This document shows positions 1 to 8,648 of a stretch of 33,517 bases of DNA, piece by piece. Source of the DNA: Flavobacteriales bacterium (GTDB lineage Bacteria; Bacteroidota; Bacteroidia; Flavobacteriales; Flavobacteriaceae); NCBI GenBank assembly GCA_004213605.1, contig SGZC01000005.1, positions 1-33,517 of the forward strand, given 5' to 3'. Both the position numbers and the translations under genes were made by a program. Position 1 is the first letter of the stretch. Each line of letters opens with the position of its first letter. The notes beneath the pieces are model-generated. The model had not been told where the DNA came from. It worked only from the letters and a program-made list of their open reading frames with translations, and made no database searches.

Positions 1-86
1 CTTTAATCTTGCCAAGTGAAATACAACGCATCCACGAATTGCAAAAATCATTGGGAATTAACTTTAAAGAACAAATACTCTCATAA
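1..86 (+). CDS. C-terminal end of an unidentified protein (5' end outside window)
   Basis: An open frame runs in from the window edge (first full codon at base 3) and stops at TAA 84-86, giving about 27 residues that end in GINFKEQILS. The stop lies 5 bp before the DUF1456 start, so the two genes are probably co-transcribed. The visible tail is hydrophilic and probably helical. It is too short for me to assign a family, and no function is proposed. Confidence 0.55.
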   Translation, partial: LILPSEIQRIHELQKSLGINFKEQILS

Positions 87-91
87 TTATT

Positions 92-343
92 ATGGCACTA
101 TCTAACAATGATATATTTAAAAAACTAAGAGTCGCATTAAAATTAAGAGATGATGAAATTGTACAAATACTTTCATTAGTCGATTTTAAAGTTACTAAAA
201 GCGAAATAGGTTCTTTTTTTAGAAACGAAAAACACCCTAAGTATGTAGAATGTGGTGATCAAATTCTTCGTAACTTTTTAAATGGCTTAGTCATTCATTT
301 ACGGGGTCCCATGCCAAACAAGGCAACTAAAAAAGAATCATAA
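92..343 (+). CDS. DUF1456 family protein (YehS-like), single-repeat form
   Basis: The 83-residue product opens with SNNDIFKKLRVALKLRDDEI and contains the CGDQILRNFLNGL stretch, which matches the repeat unit of DUF1456 proteins such as E. coli YehS. YehS is about 156 residues with two copies of this helical unit. This protein has only one, resembling the second (C-terminal) copy, followed by a short basic tail. The molecular function of the family is unknown to me. The gene follows the upstream frame by 5 bp and meets the penicillin-acylase-like gene tail to tail with an 8-bp gap. The ATG start is unambiguous. Family assignment is fairly secure; no role can be inferred. Confidence 0.8.
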   Translation: MALSNNDIFKKLRVALKLRDDEIVQILSLVDFKVTKSEIGSFFRNEKHPKYVECGDQILRNFLNGLVIHLRGPMPNKATKKES

Positions 344-351
344 AATTTAGA

Positions 352-2739
352 CTAATTTGTAGGTTTAAATATAAGTTTTGTGGAATTCTTTTTAATTTCC
401 TCTTGATTCATTTTCATTTTTCTAAACGTTCCTTTATTGTACATACTCGCCTGATCTTGGTAATGTTTACTAAAAGGATTTCCCGATTGCCCAGTAGGCA
501 ATATACTCCAGCTATTTTCTACATCATTAAAGTCGATAATCCTTCGGGTGGAAGGGCCATTTCTTACCTGGTACATACCAGTGGAATCTCTTTTGTAGGC
601 TAAATTATTAATAACCTCTGAGGCACCATTAATTGGAAAGGGACCTACATTAAAAAAATCTTTTAATAGGTCAACACTTCCCAAAGGATGTTGGTGTTCT
701 ATCACATGAACTCGTCCCCAATTCCAGGTGTCGATGTCTTTTCCGAGTTGATTTTCTAGTGCTGTAACGGTTGAAATTAAAGATTTAGAGAGGATGTCTT
801 TTCGTGTTTCTACGATAGCTGGCGTGTTAATGTCGTCCCACCAAATACTTTCTTTTCTTAATAATTGATCGGCAATAACTCGTTTCATCAAATGTGTTTC
901 ATTGAATTGTTGATAAAGTGTAGCTCCCATTTCATCTTTAAACGTAGTGCTTAAATATTCGTAAATAAATTTATTGTAAATCGTGGGCGCCACTTCGTCT
1001 ATTTCATTTAATCCATCCCATAACTGAAGTATATCAATGGCTTTCTGAACATTTGTATCAAATGAATGATAATCTATAACCTCCGTAAGTTCTTCAATTA
1101 AAGTTCCTGAAACTGATGAGGTAACATCTGTAATCATTTTCGCAGTCGATGTTTTATTCCAGTTATCCTTTGATTCTAATAAATGTACAATTCTTTTGGC
1201 ACGGTCTTCAGGTAAATAGTAACCAGGGTATAACATGCCAGCAATACTATCTGGTTGATTATTAGCAGAGTATACATAGTTCCAAAGAGGATTTTCAGCC
1301 ATTGGGTTTTCCTGAAAATCTAAAAAGGCTATTTTATCGTCCTTACCACTTGCTCCATCTAAAATAAACTTTGAATTCACATGAGGATTAAGTTTATATA
1401 GTTTCGCTGAAGCCCACCAGCCAATATTCCCCTTGGCATCTCCATACATTACATTAAGTCCTGGAGCATGAATCATTGATACGCCCTTTTTAAAATCTTC
1501 CTTATTACGTGCAGTCGACATTCTGTAAATCGCTTCCATTAAGTGATTCTCTACTTGGGTATATATCCAAGACATAGCAATAGGTGATGTATCGTTAACA
1601 GTCACTAAAGTCTTATTAATTATAGGGCCGTGCCTACTAGTTTTATAATTGAATTGCAGGTCTTTTTGACCTTTTACCTTAATTAATTTGGTAGTATTTT
1701 TATAAGTAGCATATCCATCAGGGATTTGATATATATTTGAATTTTCTGGATCATTTTTTTCTTTATAAAAATCAATGTCATCGTTCTCAAACATGGTTAA
1801 CCCATAGGCTATCTGTTTGTTGTGTCCCAATAATGGAAATGGGATAATCGGTAAAAAATAACCATACATTTCATAGTCGGGGCTCGCAAGGTGCGCCTCA
1901 AACCAAACAGAAGGTTGTGAAAAACCAATATGAGGATCGTTGGCAAAAATTACGTTACCAGATTCAGTCTTATCGCCACCAATAACCCAACTATTGCTCC
2001 CTACAAAAGGCGGGATGGGAGTGGTGTTTAAAATAGTGTTGATATTAGAAACCATACTGGTATAATAGTCCATATCTGCTTTCGAGCTTTTAATTAAAAC
2101 ACTTTCTGGATCAATATTTATAGGCAATTCTTTTACATAATCTATTCCCAATTTTTCGATCAAAGCACTTAATAAGGGGTCTGTTTTTTGGGCCATAGCA
2201 AAACTAAATGCCATATATCCTAAAACATTATAAGTGTCAACTAGTGTGAAGTGTTCTTTTTTAAGACCGATTAGATGGAACTCTAATGGGGTAACACCCT
2301 CGTCTATAAATTGATTTATCCCTTTTAGATAGGATTCTAATAGTTGATATTCAGGGCTAGTGCTATCTAAATTAGCGACTGATTTTTTAGAATATTCATC
2401 GATTCCAATATTTATAAAAAACTGATCATTTTTAATTAAATCTTCCCCAAATAATTCTGATAACCTACCAGGTGCAATTCTACGCATTAACTCCATTTGC
2501 CACAACCGATCTTGAGCCTGGACATAACCTAAAGCGGTCACAGCGTCTAAATGACTTTTTGCGTAGATATGTGGAATTCCGTAATCATCAAAATAAACGG
2601 TTGTTTTCTGTTCGATGTTATTTAATGTGATTTCACCAGCGTAATCTGGTTTTAAGTGTTGATAATACCAAAAGCCTAAAATAAATATAAGACTGATAAG
2701 GAATAGTAAAATGATGATTATTTTTTTTAGAATGCGCAT
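352..2739 (-). CDS. Penicillin acylase family protein (S45 N-terminal-nucleophile hydrolase)
   Basis: The 795-residue protein has an N-terminal hydrophobic segment (about residues 6-23) that directs it to the periplasm. It is followed by an alpha-chain-like region with DDYGIPHIYA (51-60) and AQDRLWQMELMRR. The autoprocessing site is GSNSWVIGG (247-255); Ser248 would be the new N-terminal nucleophile of the beta chain, as in penicillin G acylase. The downstream NDPHIGFSQPSVWFEAHL block is also typical. The family hydrolyses amide bonds of beta-lactam side chains, acyl-homoserine lactones or other N-acyl compounds, and the substrate cannot be read from the sequence. Length fits the family. The gene is transcribed away from an MDR-family reductase and shares a mirrored AGCCCACA motif with it upstream of the start. 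Confidence 0.9.
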   Translation of the reverse strand: MRILKKIIIILLFLISLIFILGFWYYQHLKPDYAGEITLNNIEQKTTVYFDDYGIPHIYAKSHLDAVTALGYVQAQDRLWQMELMRRIAPGRLSELFGEDLIKNDQFFINIGIDEYSKKSVANLDSTSPEYQLLESYLKGINQFIDEGVTPLEFHLIGLKKEHFTLVDTYNVLGYMAFSFAMAQKTDPLLSALIEKLGIDYVKELPINIDPESVLIKSSKADMDYYTSMVSNINTILNTTPIPPFVGSNSWVIGGDKTESGNVIFANDPHIGFSQPSVWFEAHLASPDYEMYGYFLPIIPFPLLGHNKQIAYGLTMFENDDIDFYKEKNDPENSNIYQIPDGYATYKNTTKLIKVKGQKDLQFNYKTSRHGPIINKTLVTVNDTSPIAMSWIYTQVENHLMEAIYRMSTARNKEDFKKGVSMIHAPGLNVMYGDAKGNIGWWASAKLYKLNPHVNSKFILDGASGKDDKIAFLDFQENPMAENPLWNYVYSANNQPDSIAGMLYPGYYLPEDRAKRIVHLLESKDNWNKTSTAKMITDVTSSVSGTLIEELTEVIDYHSFDTNVQKAIDILQLWDGLNEIDEVAPTIYNKFIYEYLSTTFKDEMGATLYQQFNETHLMKRVIADQLLRKESIWWDDINTPAIVETRKDILSKSLISTVTALENQLGKDIDTWNWGRVHVIEHQHPLGSVDLLKDFFNVGPFPINGASEVINNLAYKRDSTGMYQVRNGPSTRRIIDFNDVENSWSILPTGQSGNPFSKHYQDQASMYNKGTFRKMKMNQEEIKKNSTKLIFKPTN

Positions 2740-2752
2740 AACTCTTTATAAA

Positions 2753-2839
2753 TGTGGGCTTTTTTTAATGGGGAACAATTCCTAAAATTAGTCAATAAAG
2801 TTAGTAGTTTAATTTGAATAGTAGTAAATTCAGCCCACA
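2753..2839. promoter_or_regulatory. Mirrored AGCCCACA motifs in a divergent intergenic region
   Basis: TGTGGGCT (2753-2760) and AGCCCACA (2832-2839) form an exact 8-bp inverted repeat separated by 71 bp in an otherwise very AT-rich spacer. Read in the direction of each gene, both are AGCCCACA, 13 nt before the ATG of the acylase gene (minus) and 11 nt before the ATG of the reductase gene (plus). The matched placement suggests a shared operator or 5'-leader element. It is a sequence observation without a known binding protein, and an AT-rich spacer can hold an 8-bp repeat by chance. Confidence 0.4.
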
Positions 2840-2850
2840 AAATAAATAAA

Positions 2851-3849
2851 ATGAATAAACAACTAATTTTAAAAAAAAGGCCGATAGGTATTCCTAGTAA
2901 AGATACTTGGAGTTTTGAGCTTAACCCAATATTAAAACCCAAAGACGGAGAAGTTTTAATAGAGCATCATTACATTTCTTTAGACCCAGCGATGCGCGGC
3001 TGGATCATGGATAGAAAATCGTATATACCTCCAGTTCAAATTGATGAAGTAATGCGTTCTGGAAGTATTGGTAAAGTAATTGAATCAAACAACCATCCAA
3101 ACTTTAAAATAGGAGACTGTGTGGTTAATTGGGGCGGGGTACAGCAATACTTTACTACAAATGGAGAAAATTGCTTCAAAGTGGATGACACTATGGTTCC
3201 CATGCCAAAATATTTAGGAGTATTAGGGATGCCTGGAATGACTGCTTACTTTGGTATTCTTAATGTTGGAAAAATAAAGGCAGGTGATGTTGTATTGGTT
3301 TCCGGAGCTGCAGGAGCTGTTGGGAGTTTGGTAGGACAGATTGCAAAACTAAAGGGGTGTACTGTTATCGGTATCGCTGGTGGAAAAGAAAAAAATGACT
3401 ACTTAATTAATGAACTAGGTTTTGATCATGCTATCGATTATAAATCTGAAAATTTAATGGAGTCTTTAGCGATTAAGTGTCCTAAAGGAATAGATGTATA
3501 CTTTGATAATGTAGGGGGAGAAATATTAGATGCGGCGTTAACCAAATTACGGTTTAATGCTCGGGTGGTTATCTGTGGTGCTATTTCACAATACAATAAT
3601 GAAAATGATATCGTTGCTCCAAAAAACTATCTTTCCTTATTGGTGAATAGAGCGACAATGCAGGGAATGGTAGTCTTGGATTACGCTTCTGAATATCAGG
3701 AGGCTGGTCTGCAAATGGCAATGTGGATGATGGAAGGAAAAATAAAGAGTCGAGAAGATATTTATGAAGGATTGGACAACTTTTATGAAACTTTTTTAAG
3801 GCTATTTAATGGAAATAAAAAAGGAAAATTATTGCTTAAAATAAAGTAA
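2851..3849 (+). CDS. NADP-dependent MDR-family oxidoreductase (zinc-independent)
   Basis: The 332-residue protein belongs to the medium-chain reductase group that includes leukotriene B4 12-hydroxydehydrogenase, prostaglandin reductase and E. coli CurA (YncB). The substrate-binding N-terminal part has the DPAMRGWI motif (about residues 46-53). The Rossmann domain starts with LVSGAAGAVGSLVGQIAK, and IDVYFDNVGG marks the family. No zinc-binding cysteine pattern is present. Such enzymes reduce the double bond of alpha,beta-unsaturated ketones or aldehydes using NADPH, often for detoxification. The exact substrate is unknown, so no symbol is given. It is a single gene, divergent from the acylase gene. 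The ORF on the opposite strand (2727-2942) is a shadow. Confidence 0.9.
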   Translation: MNKQLILKKRPIGIPSKDTWSFELNPILKPKDGEVLIEHHYISLDPAMRGWIMDRKSYIPPVQIDEVMRSGSIGKVIESNNHPNFKIGDCVVNWGGVQQYFTTNGENCFKVDDTMVPMPKYLGVLGMPGMTAYFGILNVGKIKAGDVVLVSGAAGAVGSLVGQIAKLKGCTVIGIAGGKEKNDYLINELGFDHAIDYKSENLMESLAIKCPKGIDVYFDNVGGEILDAALTKLRFNARVVICGAISQYNNENDIVAPKNYLSLLVNRATMQGMVVLDYASEYQEAGLQMAMWMMEGKIKSREDIYEGLDNFYETFLRLFNGNKKGKLLLKIK

Positions 3850-3976
3850 ATAGACTTTTAAAAAAATAAATTTTAATTCTTATGTTTTTAATATTTTTCA
3901 GCAAAAGATTTTCTGAAGTTTATTTAATTATTAAAAAATTAGTACTTTCGGTTTATATAATCAAACAAAAACAACT

Positions 3977-4831
3977 ATGACACTAATTAAAAAAAGCCTT
4001 TTATTCCTATTTTTAATAGGTTTTGGTACCGCAGGTTTTGCACAAGAAAACAACGAGGAAGTTACTTCATCAACTTCAAATTCGGAAGTAAAAATTGGAG
4101 CAAAGGTAGGTTACAGTTTAGGTAATTTATCAAGCAGATCTGAAAACATCTATACGGAAGATTTTGAATCAATAACCGGAATTGATTTTGGTTTCGTCTT
4201 CGAGTTTAAATTAAGTGAACTAATATCGATGCAAACAGAGCTTAACTATACCCAAAGAGGTGGTGAAAGAAATGGGTTGCAGCCCATATTAAGTGATGAA
4301 TTGACAGATCAATTAAACATGTTTTTTCCATTTATAGGCTTACCTCCAATTACTAATGAAAACCCCTTATACGCTACCTATGACAGTAAGTCTGAGCTCA
4401 GTTATATCGAAGTTCCAGCTTTAGTTAAGTTTGGCTGGGGTAACAACTTTCGATTCTCTGTTGCTGTTGGACCTTATGTAAGTGTATTAGTTAATGCCAA
4501 TCAAGTTACTGATGGGACCAGTCAGTTTTTTCTAAATAGCGATGGTACCAATCCAGTTTTTTTACCTGGACCAGACGGACTTCCTCCTTATACTGAATTG
4601 CCTCCAACTCCTGTCGGAGCAAGCACAGATATCAAAGATGACTTAAAAACAGTTAATTTTGGTGGAACCTTTGCAATTGGACTTAGTAAAAACCTGAATG
4701 CAAATAGTGAATTGTTTTTTGATGCAAGGGCTTCTTATGGATTTAACACCATACAAATTAATGATCAATACGGAGAAAGTAGTATTGGAGGAGTTATCTT
4801 TTCGTTAGGATACGCCTATAAAATTCAATAA
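3977..4831 (+). CDS. Outer-membrane beta-barrel protein (porin-family / PorT-like fold)
   Basis: The 284-residue protein begins with a clear signal peptide (KKSLLFLFLIGFG...) with likely cleavage around FAQ-E (residues 21-24). The mature part has alternating hydrophobic strands such as VKIGAKVGYSLGNLSS, SMQTELNYTQRG and VIFSLGYAYKIQ. It ends in an outer-membrane-type strand, as in the small barrel proteins common in Bacteroidota. A proline-rich insertion (LPGPDGLPPYTELPPTP) probably forms a surface loop. No enzymatic motif is visible and the role is unknown. The gene stands alone, with a weak -7-like TACTTTCG about 27 bp before the ATG, and is followed by two hairpins. Confidence 0.85.
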   Translation: MTLIKKSLLFLFLIGFGTAGFAQENNEEVTSSTSNSEVKIGAKVGYSLGNLSSRSENIYTEDFESITGIDFGFVFEFKLSELISMQTELNYTQRGGERNGLQPILSDELTDQLNMFFPFIGLPPITNENPLYATYDSKSELSYIEVPALVKFGWGNNFRFSVAVGPYVSVLVNANQVTDGTSQFFLNSDGTNPVFLPGPDGLPPYTELPPTPVGASTDIKDDLKTVNFGGTFAIGLSKNLNANSELFFDARASYGFNTIQINDQYGESSIGGVIFSLGYAYKIQ

Positions 4832-4835
4832 AATA

Positions 4836-4850
4836 AGGACTTAACGTCCT
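4836..4850 (+). terminator. Weak hairpin after the beta-barrel gene
   Basis: AGGAC and GTCCT form a 5-bp stem around a TTAAC loop, starting 5 bp after the stop codon and followed by ATTATTTT. It resembles a short intrinsic terminator. A stronger hairpin lies just downstream. Confidence 0.45.
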
Positions 4851-4863
4851 ATTATTTTCAATT

Positions 4864-4895
4864 ATAAAAGCCTATACTTCTGTATAGGCTTTTAT
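4864..4895. terminator. Bidirectional intrinsic terminator between convergent genes
   Basis: A perfect 14-bp inverted repeat (core AAAGCCTATAC / GTATAGGCTTT) closes on a 4-nt TTCT loop. It has A-rich sequence on its left and T-rich sequence on its right, so it reads as a terminator on both strands. It sits between the convergent beta-barrel (+) and dld (-) genes, where a shared terminator is expected. Confidence 0.88.
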
Positions 4896-4906
4896 TAATT
4901 AAGAGT

Positions 4907-6607
4907 TTATTTCCAGTATTTAAGCTTACTTGTTTTTCCTATACCAGTATTAAATACATTTGTTGAGTCTAACTTCTTGTAAAAATTTTTCAATACTGGT
5001 TTTGCTGAGTATTCATGTCCCACATTGTGTTCTGCTGGATATTCAGCTCCTCTTTCATCAAAGGTTTTTAAGAGTTTGTTTTTTAAAGCTTTAGCGTCGA
5101 CTCCTTTTTTTACAATATAGTTTTGGTGAAATACATGACAAAACAAATGTCCGTAATGAAGCTTTATCTCCAGCTGATCTTCAATTTCAGGAGGTAAATT
5201 TTCAAACCAATCTTTTTCATTTCTAGGGAATGCCACATCTATAGACATCATAGGGCCAACCTTTTTTTGGTGTATTGCATGATAACGACCAATTGCACTT
5301 CCTGCCACAAATCGATGTAAAACTGCTTTTTCTCCTTCTCTATCGGTGCATTCAAAAAAATCACCCTCATGAGTGTTAAAAAAATCTTTAAAATATACTC
5401 GCGATTCATCGATAGCCTCATCCGATGTTTCAATGATCCAATGATGCTCATATAAATCACGAAAGTTTTCCATACGAGGAGGTAAATGGTTCGGCCAAAA
5501 CTTACTCAAAAATTGCATCAATCGATCTGAAAATTTATCAGGCATAAACTTAAATCTTCCAGCGATAAGATCTACTTTGCGTTTAAGAGCAAATAAAGTG
5601 GGGATAAAACTAGTTCCTAGTTGATCAATTACTATAAAATTATCCTTGCTATATTTTTTGGTAGCGTCATAACAAGCGCGATGTAAATAATCACCAGTCG
5701 TTGGAATATTTTTAAACTTAGAAAGTATATCGCGACGCATTTTCCATAACACATCAGGTTTGTTGGTTCCTATATAAAAAACCTTATTTTTTTTTGCCGC
5801 TGGATAGGTGTCAAGGCGAACCGCAAAAACGGCAACTTTACCGGCAGAACCAGAAACACCATATAAACGCCTGCCATCTGCATTAAAACGCGCTGGAGTG
5901 TCTTCGTCAATAGCTCTTAACCGTTCTTCATATGCATTATCGGAGGCTAATTTTTTTGGAAATTGAATTTGATCTGAACTATAATTTTTAGTTTGTAAAT
6001 TGGATAATATATCTTCAGGTGTATCGCCAAGTTCAATCCCTAAATCATTGATCAATACGAGTTCATCATTTTCATTTACTTGGGCATAAAGCGCTAACTC
6101 TGTGTAAGCAGGACCTCTTTGAATCAGTGAACCTCCTGAATTGTTACATATACCACCTATTATCGAGGCTCCTATAGAAGTTGATCCAATTACCGAATGT
6201 GGTTCACGTTCAATAGGAGCTAATATATTTTCAAGCTCAAATAAAGTGCTTCCAGGCAATCCTATTATTTGTTTTCCTTTGTCAATCAAATGAATATCAT
6301 TGATACGCATGGTATTTATGATGACTATAGGACGATCATAGTCAGTACCTTCAGGGGTAGATCCACCTGTTAAACCGGTATTAGCTGCTTGCATGATCAC
6401 GATATATCCCGATTCAACACAAAGTTCCAAAACTTTCCAAAATTCCAATAAATCTCCAGGTTTTATAACCGCAAATGCTTCTCCCATGCCATATCGATAT
6501 CCTTTTCGATGTCCATATTTGCTAGCTTCAGAGGTGAGGACATATTTTTCTTCAAGAATATTTTTTAAATCTTGAATGAACTTGGTTTTATCTGGTTTTG
6601 ATTTCAA
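4907..6607 (-). CDS. dld: Quinone-dependent D-lactate dehydrogenase
   Basis: The 566-residue protein tracks E. coli Dld (571 residues) nearly end to end. It has the FAD-binding region with QAANTGLTGGSTPEGTDYDR, REPHSVIGSTSIGASIIGG and CNNSGGSLIQRGPAYTELAL. These are followed by DTPARFNAD, FAVRLDTYPA, LPPRMENFRD and the C-terminal YPAEHNVGHEY. The enzyme is a membrane-associated flavoprotein that oxidises D-lactate to pyruvate and passes electrons to quinone. No ATG precedes residue 41; an in-frame stop lies three codons upstream, so the start is probably the TTG at 6607, which matches the family's N-terminal length. It lies 18 bp behind the lipoprotein gene and is probably co-transcribed with it. 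Confidence 0.95.
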   Translation of the reverse strand: MKSKPDKTKFIQDLKNILEEKYVLTSEASKYGHRKGYRYGMGEAFAVIKPGDLLEFWKVLELCVESGYIVIMQAANTGLTGGSTPEGTDYDRPIVIINTMRINDIHLIDKGKQIIGLPGSTLFELENILAPIEREPHSVIGSTSIGASIIGGICNNSGGSLIQRGPAYTELALYAQVNENDELVLINDLGIELGDTPEDILSNLQTKNYSSDQIQFPKKLASDNAYEERLRAIDEDTPARFNADGRRLYGVSGSAGKVAVFAVRLDTYPAAKKNKVFYIGTNKPDVLWKMRRDILSKFKNIPTTGDYLHRACYDATKKYSKDNFIVIDQLGTSFIPTLFALKRKVDLIAGRFKFMPDKFSDRLMQFLSKFWPNHLPPRMENFRDLYEHHWIIETSDEAIDESRVYFKDFFNTHEGDFFECTDREGEKAVLHRFVAGSAIGRYHAIHQKKVGPMMSIDVAFPRNEKDWFENLPPEIEDQLEIKLHYGHLFCHVFHQNYIVKKGVDAKALKNKLLKTFDERGAEYPAEHNVGHEYSAKPVLKNFYKKLDSTNVFNTGIGKTSKLKYWK

Positions 6608-6625
6608 ATTGAAAAATTATTTGGA

Positions 6626-7429
6626 TTAATTTCCTATATAATAAGTGTCTAAATTTTGTGAAGAATTCGAAGAGTCTTCCAGGGGAATAGGTAATATTAT
6701 GCCTAAGATACTTAAGTCTTCTAATTGATATTCGACTGAAGTATCACTATAAATCATTCCAATTCCATCTGCAAAATAATTGGTGGTTTTTATGACATCT
6801 TGAGGCTGTAAAATAGGAATTTCTAGAACAGTTCCAAGCACTTCAAATGCTGCAATAATGGATAGGTTAATATTTATCATAGTAGATAAAACACTTGAGC
6901 TAGTAAAATTACCGTAACCATCTTCATAAGTCTCTCCTTGAATTGTAGTAATCTGATAATTAATTTTTATGGGTATTTCTTCAATAACTTCTAAAATTTC
7001 TCCTGAAATTTCACTCAATAAAGAGCCGTTATATTCATTCAAATCATACATTATTAAATTTACAAGTGGAATTGAAATTTCTGGAAATCCTTCAATTGGA
7101 GGTGTCCCAAACTGACCGTTTAGTAGTAATTCATCGTTATTCGCATTTAGTGAACTTTGTGAAAGTAGACTTGTCATAAAACCCGCTACTGGTTCAAGCG
7201 CGTTGAACTGATAATAACTATTATTCTCAATAATTTCAGTCCCTGAAATAAACAGCGAGTCTCTGGTATTTTCTTGCTCTGAATTTTGATTGTTATAGGT
7301 CCAGTAGGCACCAACATTCAAAGGGAAATAATCATAGGATTCTGGAATCGGAATTATACTTTCACTGTCATCACTACTTGAGCAGGATATAATTAACAAA
7401 GTCAAAAGTGCAAAGGTTATATTTTTCAT
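6626..7429 (-). CDS. Lipoprotein of unknown function
   Basis: The 267-residue protein has a lipoprotein signal peptide with lipobox LIISC (Cys16). This is followed by SSSDDSE, an acidic stretch of the kind that directs Bacteroidota lipoproteins to the cell surface. The YFPLNVGAYWTYN segment near the N-terminus recurs in many secreted Bacteroidota proteins of unknown function. The rest is rich in Ile, Asn, Ser and Glu and looks like a beta-rich extracellular domain. No catalytic motif is visible. It is followed by dld after 18 bp, but a functional link to lactate oxidation cannot be claimed. Confidence 0.8.
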   Translation of the reverse strand: MKNITFALLTLLIISCSSSDDSESIIPIPESYDYFPLNVGAYWTYNNQNSEQENTRDSLFISGTEIIENNSYYQFNALEPVAGFMTSLLSQSSLNANNDELLLNGQFGTPPIEGFPEISIPLVNLIMYDLNEYNGSLLSEISGEILEVIEEIPIKINYQITTIQGETYEDGYGNFTSSSVLSTMININLSIIAAFEVLGTVLEIPILQPQDVIKTTNYFADGIGMIYSDTSVEYQLEDLSILGIILPIPLEDSSNSSQNLDTYYIGN

Positions 7430-7495
7430 TTAATAAAATTTTAAACGAATATAGTAAAATTGATCAAGTTAAAAGGATAACAATTCAGTTGGGTT

Positions 7496-7526
7496 TTGGT
7501 TATTCTGATTTTAAAATTTACATTTG
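7496..7526 (+). promoter_or_regulatory. Bacteroidota-type promoter of aroC
   Basis: TTG (7496-7498) and TACATTTG (7519-7526) are separated by 20 nt, an exact fit to the flavobacterial TTG-N17-23-TAnnTTTG consensus. Transcription would start near 7532, about 9 nt before the ATG at 7541. The upstream start used in the ORF track (7496) would lie inside this promoter. Confidence 0.75.
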
Positions 7527-7540
7527 TTAAAAACCAATGT

Positions 7541-8605
7541 ATGGCAGGTAATTCCTTTGGAACACTTTTTAAATTAACCACTTTTGGCGAATCCCATGGA
7601 TCTGCTATCGGTGGAGTGATTGACGGTTGTCCAGCAGGTCTCAAAATAGACTTCAACTCCTTGAAAAAAGATATGGTTCGTAGAATGCCAGGGCAATCAA
7701 AAATCACCACATCCAGAAAAGAACCTGATGCGGTTCAATTTTTGTCGGGTATATTCGAAGGTATAACGACAGGAACACCATTGGCCTTTATCATCGAAAA
7801 TACCAATCAAAAATCTAAGGATTATTCTCATATTAAAGATGTATATCGTCCTTCTCATGCAGATTATACCTTCGAAAAAAAATTTGGACACCGCGATTAT
7901 AGAGGAGGTGGAAGAGCTTCAGCACGAGAGACCGCTTGTAGAGTCGTAGCTGGTGCCATAGCCAAACAATTAATAAAGGATATTAAAATTACTGCATTTG
8001 TTTCTTCTGTCGGTAATATAAATATTAATAAACCTTATCAAGACTTAGATTTTAATAAAATAGAAGCTACAATTGTTCGTTGTCCAGACCTCCACGTCGC
8101 TGACAAAATGATTCAAAAAATTGAAGAAGTGAAAAAAACTGGAGATACGCTTGGCGGAACTGTCATGTGCGTCCTTCAAAACGTTCCTGTTGGTCTTGGA
8201 GAGCCAGTTTTTGAAAAACTTCATGCACAATTAGGTAAAGCGATGTTGTCTATAAATGCAGTTAAAGGATTTGAGTATGGTGCTGGTTTCTGTGCAACTT
8301 CTATGAAAGGGAGTGAGCATAATGACTTGTTCAATGAAGACGGAACCACCCAAACTAACTTATCTGGAGGAATTCAAGGTGGAATTAGTAACGGGATGGA
8401 TATTTATTTTCGAGTAGCCTTTAAACCAGTCGCCACTCTAATACAACAACAACAAGCTTTGAATAGTGAAGGGAATCTGGTGCAAATGAAAGGAAAAGGT
8501 CGCCACGACCCCTGTGTGGTACCCAGAGCTGTTCCCATTGTAGAAGCGATGGCAGCTTTAGTTTTAGCAGATTTTGCTTTAATCAATAAAACAAATAAAA
8601 TATAA
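7541..8605 (+). CDS. aroC: Chorismate synthase
   Basis: From the ATG at 7541 the product is 354 residues starting [20 protein letters not shown]. It carries the family signatures [27 protein letters not shown] and [19 protein letters not shown]. It converts 5-enolpyruvylshikimate-3-phosphate to chorismate with reduced FMN as cofactor, the last common step of aromatic amino-acid and folate/quinone precursor synthesis, in the cytoplasm. The ORF track starts 15 codons upstream at a non-ATG codon. I reject that start because homology begins at MAGNSFG and a consensus promoter overlaps the extension. The symporter gene follows after 43 bp on the same strand. No other shikimate gene is in the window. 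Confidence 0.97.
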   Translation: MAGNSFGTLFKLTTFGESHGSAIGGVIDGCPAGLKIDFNSLKKDMVRRMPGQSKITTSRKEPDAVQFLSGIFEGITTGTPLAFIIENTNQKSKDYSHIKDVYRPSHADYTFEKKFGHRDYRGGGRASARETACRVVAGAIAKQLIKDIKITAFVSSVGNININKPYQDLDFNKIEATIVRCPDLHVADKMIQKIEEVKKTGDTLGGTVMCVLQNVPVGLGEPVFEKLHAQLGKAMLSINAVKGFEYGAGFCATSMKGSEHNDLFNEDGTTQTNLSGGIQGGISNGMDIYFRVAFKPVATLIQQQQALNSEGNLVQMKGKGRHDPCVVPRAVPIVEAMAALVLADFALINKTNKI

Positions 8606-8648
8606 TTTTTTAATTTAAATAAAGCCCTCTGACTTTTCGGACATCACT

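Noticed and set aside
7496-7540. Longer aroC start given in the ORF track
   Set aside because: The extension overlaps a consensus promoter and adds residues not seen in chorismate synthases.
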